Source: Streptomycetaceae bacterium (GTDB lineage: Bacteria; Actinomycetota; Actinomycetes; Streptomycetales; Streptomycetaceae). From it: a stretch of DNA of 44,764 nucleotides. The translations under genes and the position numbers were made by a program. Below, one piece after another: positions 33,926 through 43,160 of the stretch; position 1 is the stretch's first letter, and the number at the start of each line of letters is the position of its first letter. Under the pieces are notes generated by a model. That model made no database searches and was not told where the DNA came from. It saw only the letters and a list, made by a program, of their open reading frames with translations. Location: contig JAFAUH010000058.1 in the NCBI GenBank assembly GCA_019243445.1, forward strand, positions 1-44,764. The letters are read 5' to 3'.

Positions 33926-34903
33926 TCAGACGGCTGTGGCCGTCATTTCCGGCGCGGCGATCTTCTTGGCGTCGCTCAGGGCGGCAAGATACCGCTCGGC
34001 GTCGAGCGCGGCGGCACAGCCGGTGCCGGCCGCGGTGATGGCCTGACGGTAGATGTGGTCCACGACGTCACCGGCGGCGAAGACACCGGCGAGCTTCGTG
34101 CGGGTGGCGGGGGCGTCAACCTTGAGGTAACCCTCATCGTCGAGGTCCAGTTGTCCCTTGAAGAGCTCGTTGCGCGGGTCGTGGCCGATCGCGATGAACA
34201 GTCCGGTCACCGGAAGCTCGGAAGATTCGCCGGTGTAGACGTTGCGTAGGGTGAGACCGGACAATTTGGACTCGCCGTGGATCTCGGCGATCTCGCTGTC
34301 CCACACGAACGAGATTTTGGGATCGGCGAAGGCCCGTTCCTGCATCGGCTTCGAGGCACGCAGGGTGTCGCGGCGGTGCACGACGGTGACGGACTTGGCG
34401 AAGCGGGAGAGGAAGGTCGCCTCCTCCATCGCCGTATCGCCGCCGCCGACCACGGCGATGTCCTGGTCCTTGAAGAAGAAGCCGTCACACGTGGCACACC
34501 ACGAGACACCGCGCCCGGAGAGCGCGTCTTCATTGGGGAGGTTGAGCTTGCGGTGCTGCGAACCAGTGGCGATGATGACGGCCTTCGCACGGTGCACGGT
34601 CCCGACGGAGTCGGTAACCGTCTTGATTTCCCCACTCAGGTCGACCGCGGTAACGTCGTCCGCCACGAGCTCCGCGCCGAACCGCTCGGCTTGTGCGCGC
34701 ATGTTGTCCATCAGGTCGGGGCCCATGATGCCGTCGCGGAAGCCGGGGAAGTTCTCCACCTCGGTGGTGTTCATCAGTGCGCCGCCTGCTGTGACAGAAC
34801 CCTCGAAGACAAGGGGCTTGAGGGAGGCGCGGGCGGTGTAGAGCGCAGCGGTATAGCCTGCCGGACCGGACCCGATGATGATCACGTTACGGACGTCGCT
34901 CAC
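33926..34903 (-). CDS. trxB: Thioredoxin-disulfide reductase
   Basis: 325 residues from ATG 34903. FAD-binding GSGPAG (11-16), redox-active CATC (C136, C139), NADPH-binding GGGDTA (about 153-158) and C-terminal FAD motif [16 protein letters not shown]. Transfers electrons from NADPH to thioredoxin. It is the first gene of a trxBA operon with a SigR-type promoter 68 nt upstream. The C-terminus is slightly extended. Confidence 0.97.
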   Translation of the reverse strand: MSDVRNVIIIGSGPAGYTAALYTARASLKPLVFEGSVTAGGALMNTTEVENFPGFRDGIMGPDLMDNMRAQAERFGAELVADDVTAVDLSGEIKTVTDSVGTVHRAKAVIIATGSQHRKLNLPNEDALSGRGVSWCATCDGFFFKDQDIAVVGGGDTAMEEATFLSRFAKSVTVVHRRDTLRASKPMQERAFADPKISFVWDSEIAEIHGESKLSGLTLRNVYTGESSELPVTGLFIAIGHDPRNELFKGQLDLDDEGYLKVDAPATRTKLAGVFAAGDVVDHIYRQAITAAGTGCAAALDAERYLAALSDAKKIAAPEMTATAV

Positions 34904-34970
34904 GGCTGTCTTCCTCGTCTCTGCCGACTGCTGGGGACCCTACGGGGAAGGTCTCGGTCTTACCCCGCCT

Positions 34971-34996
34971 AACGGATCCTACGGCGCCGGCATTCC
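34971..34996 (-). promoter_or_regulatory. SigR-type promoter of trxBA
   Basis: On the minus strand GGAAT (plus 34992-34996), exactly 18 nt, then GTT (plus 34971-34973): the consensus of the thiol-stress sigma factor SigR, which controls trxBA in Streptomyces coelicolor. It would give a leader of about 60 nt. Confidence 0.85.
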
Positions 34997-35066
34997 CACA
35001 CACCCGAGCGCCACCGCTCGTGCGCGCTCAAGCAAGCGCCGGGGCGTGTCCACTCGATCGCGTTGA

Positions 35067-35082
35067 TGTTTCACGTGAAACA
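35067..35082. promoter_or_regulatory. parS: parS site between trxB and the pseudokinase gene
   Basis: A perfect 16-bp TGTTTCACGTGAAACA, extended to 18 bp at 35066-35083. It lies in the gap where sigM would be expected. Confidence 0.96.
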
Positions 35083-35177
35083 TGCGCTTCCGCATCCGGT
35101 GTCCCGGCAACGGTGGTGCCGATGAGCGCCTCGGCGGCAAGGCCGGTGTCGATCCGTTCGGTGACTCCGTCGGTTCC

Positions 35178-36905
35178 TCAGCTGGTAAATATGACGTTGG
35201 AGATCCCCTGCTTGTACCCGGGGTTGTTATAGCTATCCTGACCGGAATACGGCAGAGCGGTCAGCCACACGACAACATATTGTGTTGCGGTCTGGTTGGT
35301 TACCGTGAGCTTCGCGGTCTTGGTGGTCGTAGACGTCGAGGCGAGCTGCTGCAGCTGTGAGGGCGGCGTTGTGGTGGAGAGGGAATCGGCCGCGTAAAGC
35401 GTGACCGTCGTATGGTCCCCGCCGTAGAGGAAGTTGATGGTCGCTCCGCTGAGCTTCTGCTTGGAACCCAGGTCGTAGACGATGCCGAGGCCCTGCTTAT
35501 ACGGCGCCAGCGTCGGACCCTCGAAGAACGACTTGGTGCGCCACACCGTGGAAGGATCGTTGTCGTACGTGTTTTTCACCTGATCTGGGTGCTGGGCATC
35601 GCCGAACGGTGTGTACTCTGCGGCATCTCGGATCGTCAGCGTCTTATTGCCGACGACGCGCGATGTACCGCCGCCCGGTGCCTGTTGCACTTGGCCGGAG
35701 GATCCGGTGCCCTCGTTCTGGTGGCCCATCAAGGTGTCGGCGACCTGCCAGCTGCCCAAGCCGAGTGCGGTGATCAGCAGCGCGGTGACACCCCACTTGA
35801 GGATCTTCCCGGACCGCCCGGGAAGCGCAGGGGGCGGTGTCGGGGCGACGGGGGCCAGCCGGGCCGAACCGGGCTGAGCCGGGCGAGCCGAGGATGGGCG
35901 GTAGGAGCCGGGCCGGTAGGCAGGGGCATCCGGCTCCGGCGGCCGAATTTTGGGGAGTGCCGCCACGGCTTTGGCGAGCTCCTCGGGGGTGGTGCAGGGC
36001 TGCTCCTGGCGGGATGGGGTGGCGCCGTCGTTGACCAGGGCGCGCATGGCGAGGTCGGACAGTCCCCGATGCACCCCTGCCCGTACCTGCTCGGGTGCAA
36101 CCAGACCCAGGTTCTTGGGCAGGCCGGTGAGCCCATGAGCATCGTGAGGGTAGGGCCAGCGGCGGGTCAGGGCGGCGTAGAGGAGCGCCCCGATGGCTTC
36201 GGTGTCCTGGCGCTTGGGACGATCGGATTCGATGCCCTGCAGTGCGGCGCTGACGGCGAGTCCTAGGATGCGGTATTGCCCGCTCTCGGTACGCAGCACG
36301 GAGGCCGGTTCGAGCTGCAGATGTGCGAGGCCTTCTCGGTTCGCTGCGGCCATGGCCTGCGATACCTGGCTGACGAGTTGGTACGCCTCATGGGCCTCGA
36401 GCGGGCCGGCGGCGAGAAGCGAGGTCAGTTCGGTGGCGTCGGGGAGCCACTCGTGGACGACGTAGACCAGGTCGTTCTCCTCAACAGCGTCGAGGACCTG
36501 GACAAAGCGGGGGTCGCCGAGTAGCGCGGCCGACCGGGCGGCGGCGAGGACGCTGCGGGCTCGGGAGTGATCGGCGGGCAGGATGTGGACGCCGACGGCC
36601 CGGCGCAGTTTCTCGTCCATGGCGCGCCAGCTGCTGAAACCGTCGCGGCGGGTGAGGCACTCCTCCAGCCGGTAGCGTCTGGCGAGCTTATGACCGCTGT
36701 GGAGCTCGGGTGGCTCGGCGGCCGGTGTGGAGGACGCAGTCGCCTCGAGGCTCTGCTGCTTCGCATCCTTCGACGTGTCCTGGGCGTTCGCACCGTCGGT
36801 CGTAGCCCCGCTCTCGTCAGCGGTGAGCGGCGGTCGGCCGCTCTCGTTGGCTACGTCGACGGCAGCCGTGCTCCGCTCCGCCACCGTCGTTCCCTGCCTC
36901 CCCAT
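35178..36905 (-). CDS. MurJ-associated membrane pseudokinase with discoidin-like extracellular domain
   Basis: 575 residues from ATG 36905 (MGRQGTTVAERST), with GAGGGTGG upstream. After a disordered 65-residue N-terminus comes a kinase-like domain that lacks key catalytic residues: no VAIK lysine (RRAVGVHIL), no HRD aspartate (GLAHLQLEPASVLR), and ILGLAV in place of DFG. A Pro-rich linker and one membrane helix (ILKWGVTALLITALGLGSWQ) lead to an external beta-sandwich (TIRDAAEYTPFGDAQHPDQV). In mycobacteria the same parts are fused to MurJ and regulate it through FHA protein binding; here they form a separate gene 102 nt after murJ. Probably a regulator of lipid II export. Confidence 0.85.
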   Translation of the reverse strand: MGRQGTTVAERSTAAVDVANESGRPPLTADESGATTDGANAQDTSKDAKQQSLEATASSTPAAEPPELHSGHKLARRYRLEECLTRRDGFSSWRAMDEKLRRAVGVHILPADHSRARSVLAAARSAALLGDPRFVQVLDAVEENDLVYVVHEWLPDATELTSLLAAGPLEAHEAYQLVSQVSQAMAAANREGLAHLQLEPASVLRTESGQYRILGLAVSAALQGIESDRPKRQDTEAIGALLYAALTRRWPYPHDAHGLTGLPKNLGLVAPEQVRAGVHRGLSDLAMRALVNDGATPSRQEQPCTTPEELAKAVAALPKIRPPEPDAPAYRPGSYRPSSARPAQPGSARLAPVAPTPPPALPGRSGKILKWGVTALLITALGLGSWQVADTLMGHQNEGTGSSGQVQQAPGGGTSRVVGNKTLTIRDAAEYTPFGDAQHPDQVKNTYDNDPSTVWRTKSFFEGPTLAPYKQGLGIVYDLGSKQKLSGATINFLYGGDHTTVTLYAADSLSTTTPPSQLQQLASTSTTTKTAKLTVTNQTATQYVVVWLTALPYSGQDSYNNPGYKQGISNVIFTS

Positions 36906-37007
36906 CCGTTGCCACCCTCTGACATCAAAGCCAAAGACAATTGTGCCCACAGCCACCGCTATGCACGACACGCGACGGCGCGTGATGGTTGTGCAGCGGG
37001 CGCCACA

Positions 37008-39065
37008 TCAACGGCCCAGACGGCCCCGCACCATTCCCACCATCGCGGTCATCTCCTCGATACGCATGCGTTTGGCTGCCACGTAGAAGATGCCGATCAG
37101 GACGATGCCTCCCCCGACCACGGCGGCCAGTGAACCAGCGAAGCCGCTGCCGAGGGTCCCCATAATGGCGTAAGCGGTAGCACCGCCGATGAGGGCGGCG
37201 GGGAGGCTGGCGCCGATCAGGCGGGCGTAGGTGCGGACAATGTGGGCGCCGTCGAGGTCGCCGCCGATCCGCCTGCGCAGTCGCCTGACGGCCACCCCTA
37301 CACCGACCGCGTACGCCAGGCCATAGGAGGCGGCCATACCGACCACGGCCCAGCGGGCGGGTAGCAGCAGGAAACAGAGTCCGGAAGCAGCGGCGTTGAC
37401 GGCGGCTACGACCACCGTGTTGTAGAAGGGGGTGCGGGTGTCCTCGTAGGCGTAGAAGCCACGGAGCACGACGTACTGCACCGAGTACGGAATCAGGCCG
37501 AGACCGAACGCCATCAGCACGAAACCGATGTTGCGGGCGCCGGCGTCCCCGGAGCTGGAGTACATCATCGTGGCCATCGGCACCCCAAGGGCGAGGAACG
37601 CGAAGGCGCATGGCACGATCGCCACAGCCGAGGTGCGCAGGCCGTACGACAGGTCGTCTCGTACTGCCGCGGAGTCGCTGTCGGCAGCTGCGCGGGAGAT
37701 GCGCGGCAGCACTGCGGTCATCACGGAGACGGTGATGATGGCTTGCGGCATCTGCCACAGCAGCAGCGCATAGTTGTAGGCGGTGATGCCAGTACCTGGA
37801 TAGCCCTGCTTGTCGGCGATCGAGCCTGCCCAGGTGGCGAGTTGGATGACGACCAGCATGCCGGCCTGGTTGGCCAACACGAAGAAGAACGTCCACTTGG
37901 CAAGTTTAGCGGCGTGGCCGAGGCCGTGGCCGCGCCAGTCGAAGCGCGGCCGGATCCGCAACCCCGCTTCACGCAGGTATGGAACCATGGCCAAGGCTTG
38001 GACGGCCAGGCCGAGCAGGGTGCCGATGCCGAGCAGCCGCACGCCTTCGGGGGAGATTGTCGAGGCGTCCACTCCAGAGGTACGGGCAGTGCCATAGACC
38101 CAGATGAAGGCGCTGAAAGTGGCGATGACGACGACATTGTTGAGGACTGGGGTCCACATCATCGCGCCGAATCTGCCGCGTGCATTGAGGATCTGACCGA
38201 TGACGAGGTGCACGCCCATGAAGAACATGGTCGGCAGGCAGTAGCGCGTGAAGGAGACGGTGACGTTCATCCGTACCGGGTCGGAGGCGATGCTGTTCGA
38301 CATCAGCCGCACCAGGACCGGGGCCCCGACCACCATCACCGCGGTGACTGCGGCGAGGCCGACGACGACGAGGGTGAGCAGACGGTTGGCGTATGCCTCG
38401 CCACTGTCTTCGTCGTCCTTCATCGCCCGCACCAGCTGAGGGACGAACACCGCGTTGAGCGCACCGCCGCCGACGAGGAAGTAAATCATCGTGGGGAGGG
38501 TGTTGGCGACCTGGTAGTTGTCGCCCAGGCCGGCGACGCCGATCGCTGCGGCGATGACGAGGGTGCGCAAAAAGCCGGTGAGCCGGGAGACGAGGGTGCC
38601 GGCCGCCATGACGGCGCTCGACTTGAGCAGGCCGCTCGCGCGGCCTCCGGTGTGTGCGGGCACCTGTGGAGCCGGAGCCGACGACGGCTCCGGCTCCGGC
38701 TGTGCGGGAGATTCCGGGGGAGGCTGCTGGGGCACGGCGGGGGCCCGTTGCGGGAATTCCTGGTATTGCAGGTATTCCTGCGGTGGGTATTCCTGGTCCG
38801 GATAGCCGTAGGACTGCTGCTGTACGGCTGCGTCGCGCTGGTCCCGGAGAAGGTGCGTGTACGCGTCGTATGGCTGGCTGCCCTGCGGCGGCTGCGCCGA
38901 CTCATGGTAACCGTACGGATGCTGAGTGTGCGGGTACTGAGCGTACGCTTCCTGCGGACGTGGGTCAGGTGCGGAGCGAGGCTCAGGCGGGGGCGGCGGA
39001 CTCGTAGCCGCCGTGTCGTCGAACGGTGCTGGGCGGTCACGCTCACCGTCGTACGGCGCGTTCAT
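37008..39065 (-). CDS. murJ: Lipid II flippase MurJ (MviN family)
   Basis: 685 residues from ATG 39065. A Pro/Gln/Tyr-rich cytoplasmic N-terminus of about 140 residues precedes a 14-helix MOP-superfamily core starting SSAVMAAGTLVSRLTGFLRT. Family motifs include FVPQLVRA, ILNARGRFGAMMWTPVLNN and YVVLRGFYAYEDTRTPFYNT. Translocates lipid II for peptidoglycan synthesis. Sits between the DUF6049 gene and the pseudokinase gene on one strand, probably one operon. Confidence 0.94.
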   Translation of the reverse strand: MNAPYDGERDRPAPFDDTAATSPPPPPEPRSAPDPRPQEAYAQYPHTQHPYGYHESAQPPQGSQPYDAYTHLLRDQRDAAVQQQSYGYPDQEYPPQEYLQYQEFPQRAPAVPQQPPPESPAQPEPEPSSAPAPQVPAHTGGRASGLLKSSAVMAAGTLVSRLTGFLRTLVIAAAIGVAGLGDNYQVANTLPTMIYFLVGGGALNAVFVPQLVRAMKDDEDSGEAYANRLLTLVVVGLAAVTAVMVVGAPVLVRLMSNSIASDPVRMNVTVSFTRYCLPTMFFMGVHLVIGQILNARGRFGAMMWTPVLNNVVVIATFSAFIWVYGTARTSGVDASTISPEGVRLLGIGTLLGLAVQALAMVPYLREAGLRIRPRFDWRGHGLGHAAKLAKWTFFFVLANQAGMLVVIQLATWAGSIADKQGYPGTGITAYNYALLLWQMPQAIITVSVMTAVLPRISRAAADSDSAAVRDDLSYGLRTSAVAIVPCAFAFLALGVPMATMMYSSSGDAGARNIGFVLMAFGLGLIPYSVQYVVLRGFYAYEDTRTPFYNTVVVAAVNAAASGLCFLLLPARWAVVGMAASYGLAYAVGVGVAVRRLRRRIGGDLDGAHIVRTYARLIGASLPAALIGGATAYAIMGTLGSGFAGSLAAVVGGGIVLIGIFYVAAKRMRIEEMTAMVGMVRGRLGR

Positions 39066-39108
39066 CACTGCACCACCTTAATGTCCGCCGTGTGGGCCCG
39101 GCTGTCGG

Positions 39109-41502
39109 CTATCGCTCCACCTTCTCACCTGCAACCGGAGGGGTGGTGCTTTCAGCGGAGGTGTCCGCGAGCGGGTCACCCGACTGCTTCGGCACCCGGC
39201 ACTCGCCGCGCTGGTCGGGGTCGTTCTTCTCGCCCTCATCGCCCTCATCTCCCTCATCGGTCTCCTCGCCTTCCTCGGCCGCGCGCTGCTCCGCTACGCG
39301 CTTACGCTGCCGGTACATGCGGACACCAGCCAGCACCAGCAGTAGCAGACCACCGCCGATGACCAGCATCACGGTCGCGGTGATGGAAGTGACGTTCACC
39401 TGGAAGACCATCGGAGAGCCGTACGGGGTTCCGTCCTGGGTGTAAAGCTGCGCCGTCACCCATGCCTTACCGTTGGCGTTGGCCGTCGTCGAGAACTTCA
39501 GCGAGCGGTTGTGACCGCCGTCGACGTCGATGGTCTGCGGATCGCTCACCTCGAGCCGGTTGGGCTGACTGGAGGTGAGGCGCAGTTGGAGGTCGGTGAC
39601 AGGCTGGGCGAGGCTGTTCTCCACGGTGACGGGGATCGTCGCGCCTCGCCCGGAGAGCGTGATCGACTCTTTGTTGATGATCCGCACGGCCTGTGTGAGG
39701 TCGCTGAGGTAGGCGGCGACGTCGTTCCTGAAGACGGCTGCTCCATCGCTGTTCCCACGCCACTGGGTCGACATCGAGCGCAACTCGGCGGTACCGAAGG
39801 GGATGGTGACCCGGTCCTTGCGAGAGAGGATCACCAGGAACTTGTTGAGGGAGTCTTGGACGGACTGAATCTGCTTGAAGGCGTCGGTGCTCAGCTCCTG
39901 CCGTCGCAGGGAGGAAGGGTACGAGCCACTGCCCGGCACCGTGCGGTTGGCCGCGGGGTCCGGGGTCGCTTTGGCCGCGAATTCCAGGGAGGCCGGCTGG
40001 CTCCAGCCGTCCCCCTTCTGTGCTGTGATCGCCGCGGCCATCGCTTGGGCCTGGCTGGTCGTGGGCATGCGCTGCGGGGCGATCACGATGCTGCGCTGCT
40101 GCTGCGGCGCCTGTTCGTTGATCATCAAGGACTGGGCGAGGAAGGTCTGGATGGCGAGTGTGGAGTTGTTGGCGGTGGTCATGTCGCCCATGAACGTTTT
40201 GGACAGGGCGGCGTCGGCGACAACTGCCGTGGCGCCCTTGCCGATCGGCCGGGCGGCCGTGGGCGTGTAGCTGAGCGCTTGGGTCTCCTGCAGACTGTCG
40301 CTGCGGGCGATGATGTTGTGGGCACCGGCCGAGGTGGCCACGCCCACGATGGAAGGATCGATCTGGCCGTCGGAGGGCCAGGAGAAATCAGTCTGCGGGG
40401 TGACGCCGAGCACCGTCTGGACGGTGATCGTGGAGAGGTCGGTAGCGTCCTTCAGGTGTGCGATGGTGCCGGAGACGCTACTGCCGTGGTGGGCGATGGA
40501 GGCGATGTCCGGGTCACCGAACGGCAGGGCCACCACTTCGCCCCCCTGTACGGTTTGCTGCAGCTCGTTGAGCCATTCCTTGGCGTAGGCAGTGCCGGTG
40601 CCGAGTGTGGTGTGCGTGGTGTCGCCGCCGGGGCCATCGACCTTGTACGTGTTGGTCATCGCGTCGACGGTCGCCAGCAGGTCCGGATCGATCACCCAGG
40701 TGACCGGTAGGTTCTTACCGAGCGCGACCATCTGCTGCAGTCGTCCGCCGGGAGCCAGCTCGGAGGCGAGGGAGTCGTCGCGCAAGAGCGGCATCTGCGG
40801 TTGGTCAGCGGAGGCGCGGGTCTCCGTATGAGGGCGGTCTATCAGCGGCCACAAAAAGGTGCTGCGGATCTTCTGACCGCCCGCCTGCTGATACCAGGGC
40901 AGAAAGGTGCGTGTGATGCCGAGCACCTGCTCGTATGGCGTGCTCCTCGTCTGACCCGATGCGCTGACACCGAGTTGGTAGACGCCGTCACCTCCCAGAC
41001 CGAGGGCGCTGACCGGCACATCCAAAGTGAAGGAGCGGCTGATGCCGGGCGGTATATAGGGGATACGGACGGTATGACCGGTGATCTCAGAGCCGTCGGA
41101 ACTCTTCGCGTAGTTGCCGTTGGCCTGGGTGCCGCTGATCTCGCTGCGATTGGTCAGCGGTCCGTTGGGCGCGATCTCCACCCCTATATGTGCGTCGGTG
41201 ATGGACTCGTTGCCGTGGTTGGTAACGGTGCCGGTGACCTTGATGGTGTCGTGCTGGGTGGGGAGCTGCGGGGTGAGAGAGTCCACATTCAGGGTCGCGG
41301 TACCGGATCCGTTCGCCGCCTCCGCAGCCTCCGCGCGGACGGCGGATGCCCCCGGGAGCTGGACAAGAGCGGTGAGAAGGGTGGTGCTGGCGAGGGTCGT
41401 CGCGGTGCGTCGCAGCCATGAGCACGCTGAGGTGGTTCTGGAGTGCCCTGCCGCGTCTCCCACGCCCTTGTCCGTCCGTCTCTCGTCGCAATCGGCTGTC
41501 AT
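39109..41502 (-). CDS. DUF6049 exported membrane-anchored protein
   Basis: 797 residues from ATG 41502 (MTADCDERRTDKG), an assignment supported by AGGA upstream; the frame is open to 41652. A signal peptide (SACSWLRRTATTLASTTLLT) is followed by a large extracellular region with an immunoglobulin-like start, and a C-terminal membrane helix (ITATVMLVIGGGLLLLVLAG) before an acidic cytoplasmic tail (EEGEETDEGDEGDEG). Family members are next to murJ throughout Actinobacteria, which suggests an envelope role. Function unknown. Confidence 0.85.
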   Translation of the reverse strand: MTADCDERRTDKGVGDAAGHSRTTSACSWLRRTATTLASTTLLTALVQLPGASAVRAEAAEAANGSGTATLNVDSLTPQLPTQHDTIKVTGTVTNHGNESITDAHIGVEIAPNGPLTNRSEISGTQANGNYAKSSDGSEITGHTVRIPYIPPGISRSFTLDVPVSALGLGGDGVYQLGVSASGQTRSTPYEQVLGITRTFLPWYQQAGGQKIRSTFLWPLIDRPHTETRASADQPQMPLLRDDSLASELAPGGRLQQMVALGKNLPVTWVIDPDLLATVDAMTNTYKVDGPGGDTTHTTLGTGTAYAKEWLNELQQTVQGGEVVALPFGDPDIASIAHHGSSVSGTIAHLKDATDLSTITVQTVLGVTPQTDFSWPSDGQIDPSIVGVATSAGAHNIIARSDSLQETQALSYTPTAARPIGKGATAVVADAALSKTFMGDMTTANNSTLAIQTFLAQSLMINEQAPQQQRSIVIAPQRMPTTSQAQAMAAAITAQKGDGWSQPASLEFAAKATPDPAANRTVPGSGSYPSSLRRQELSTDAFKQIQSVQDSLNKFLVILSRKDRVTIPFGTAELRSMSTQWRGNSDGAAVFRNDVAAYLSDLTQAVRIINKESITLSGRGATIPVTVENSLAQPVTDLQLRLTSSQPNRLEVSDPQTIDVDGGHNRSLKFSTTANANGKAWVTAQLYTQDGTPYGSPMVFQVNVTSITATVMLVIGGGLLLLVLAGVRMYRQRKRVAEQRAAEEGEETDEGDEGDEGEKNDPDQRGECRVPKQSGDPLADTSAESTTPPVAGEKVER

Positions 41503-41638
41503 CGGATGTGCGTCCTGGCATGGTAACGATGGCCAGGGACAAAGTGCTGCGGAGTCCTGCACAAGATCGTTGCACGGAGGACGAAGTAGAAGACCAGAAG
41601 AAGACTCGTCCCGTCGCGGCCACGTATCCTGTTCTGTT

Positions 41639-43114
41639 GTGCCGAATGCCAATATCTCTCACTCGTCGCCGTCCGCGGAAGCGAATGCACTGAATCATGT
41701 GCAACGCCGTGCCGTGGGCGAGCTGCTCCGTGTCTCGCCGGTCGCCGATGACCTCGGCCGACGGTTCCAGCAGGCTGGATTCCAGCTTGCGCTCGTCGGC
41801 GGCTCAGTCCGCGACGCATTGCTCGGCAGGCTCGGGAACGATCTGGATTTCACCACGGACGCGCGGCCCGAGCAGGTGCTGAAAATTGTGCGCGGCTGGG
41901 CGGACGCGATCTGGGAGGTCGGGATCGCCTTCGGTACCGTCGCCTGCCGAAAGGCGGACTCTCAGGGCGCCACCTTCCAGATCGAGATCACGACGTACCG
42001 GTCCGAGGCGTACGACCGGAACTCGCGCAAGCCTGAGGTCTCCTACGGTCAGACGATCGAGGAGGATTTGGTCCGTCGGGACTTCTCGGTGAACGCGATG
42101 GCAGTTGTGCTGCCGGGGATCGAGTTCGTGGATCCGTACGGCGGCCTGGGGGACCTGACACGGCGCGTACTGCGAACTCCGAGCACTCCGGAGGAATCGT
42201 TCTCCGATGATCCGCTGCGGATGATGCGGGCCGCGCGCTTTGCCGCGCAACTCGACTTCGATGTGGCACCCGATGTGGTCTCCGCGATGAAGGCGATGGC
42301 CGGCCGTATTGAGATCGTCTCGGCGGAGAGGGTACGGGACGAGTTCAACAAGCTCGTTCGCGCCAGGCACCCGCGCAAGGGTCTCAAGCTTTTCGTTGAC
42401 ACGGGCCTCGCAGGGCATGTGCTCCCCGAACTCCCCGCGCTGCGGCTGGAGAGCGATGAGCATCACCGTCACAAGGACGTCTACGAGCACACGCTGACCG
42501 TGCTGGAGCAGGCGATCGCCCTTGAGGACCACGGGCCGGATCTGGTACTCCGGCTCGCCGCTCTGCTTCACGATATTGGGAAGCCCAGGACGCGCCGGTT
42601 TGAGCCAGACGGCCGTGTCTCCTTCCACCACCATGAGGTGGTCGGCGCGAAGATGACTAAGTCCCGGATGACAAAGTTGAAGTACCCGAGTGACATGATC
42701 AAAGATGTCGCGCGCCTTGTCGAACTGCACCTGCGTTTCCATGGTTACGGAACCGGCGAATGGACCGACTCCGCGGTGCGGCGCTACGTGCGCGACGCGG
42801 GTCCGCTGCTCGACCGTTTGCATAAGTTGACCCGCTCCGACTGCACCACGCGCAACAGGAAGAAGGCAGCTGCGCTGGCGCGCACGTACGACTCGCTGGA
42901 GCAGCGGATCGCGCAGTTGAAGGAGCAGGAGGAGCTGGATGCCATCCGTCCGGACCTGGACGGGAATCAGATCATGGAGATCCTTGGCATCCCGCCGGGG
43001 CCGCTCGTCGGCAAGGGGTACAAGCACCTGCTGGAGCTTCGTCTGGAGCATGGGCCGATGGCGCACGACGATGCAGTTGCGGCGCTCAAGGCGTGGTGGG
43101 CCGAGCAGGGGTAG
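41639..43114 (+). CDS. CCA tRNA nucleotidyltransferase with HD domain
   Basis: 491 residues from GTG 41639 (VPNANISHSSPS), the start conserved in streptomycetes; no ribosome binding site is visible and TATCCT lies 9 nt upstream, so the mRNA may be leaderless. The class II nucleotidyltransferase motif LVGGSVRDALLGRLGNDLDF has metal aspartates D68 and D70. Then RRDFSVNAMAV and DPYGGLGDL, and an HD domain LLHDIGKPRTRRF. Adds or repairs the tRNA 3' CCA, needed because both tRNA genes here lack it. Divergent from the DUF6049 gene. Confidence 0.93.
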   Translation: MPNANISHSSPSAEANALNHVQRRAVGELLRVSPVADDLGRRFQQAGFQLALVGGSVRDALLGRLGNDLDFTTDARPEQVLKIVRGWADAIWEVGIAFGTVACRKADSQGATFQIEITTYRSEAYDRNSRKPEVSYGQTIEEDLVRRDFSVNAMAVVLPGIEFVDPYGGLGDLTRRVLRTPSTPEESFSDDPLRMMRAARFAAQLDFDVAPDVVSAMKAMAGRIEIVSAERVRDEFNKLVRARHPRKGLKLFVDTGLAGHVLPELPALRLESDEHHRHKDVYEHTLTVLEQAIALEDHGPDLVLRLAALLHDIGKPRTRRFEPDGRVSFHHHEVVGAKMTKSRMTKLKYPSDMIKDVARLVELHLRFHGYGTGEWTDSAVRRYVRDAGPLLDRLHKLTRSDCTTRNRKKAAALARTYDSLEQRIAQLKEQEELDAIRPDLDGNQIMEILGIPPGPLVGKGYKHLLELRLEHGPMAHDDAVAALKAWWAEQG

Positions 43115-43117
43115 CGA

Positions 43118-43150
43118 TGTTTCACGTGAAACGATGTTTCACGTGAAACA
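43118..43150. promoter_or_regulatory. parS: Tandem pair of parS sites
   Basis: TGTTTCACGTGAAACG (43118-43133) and TGTTTCACGTGAAACA (43135-43150) are 17 bp apart start to start, a direct duplication beginning 3 nt past the pcnA-type gene stop. Both contain the perfect 14-bp core. Confidence 0.96.
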
Positions 43151-43160
43151 TCGCGCCGTT

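Noticed and set aside
34981-35095. Short minus-strand frame starting MRKRMFHVKHQRD
   Set aside because: It is produced by the parS palindrome, which reads FHVK in one frame; length and codon bias are not convincing.
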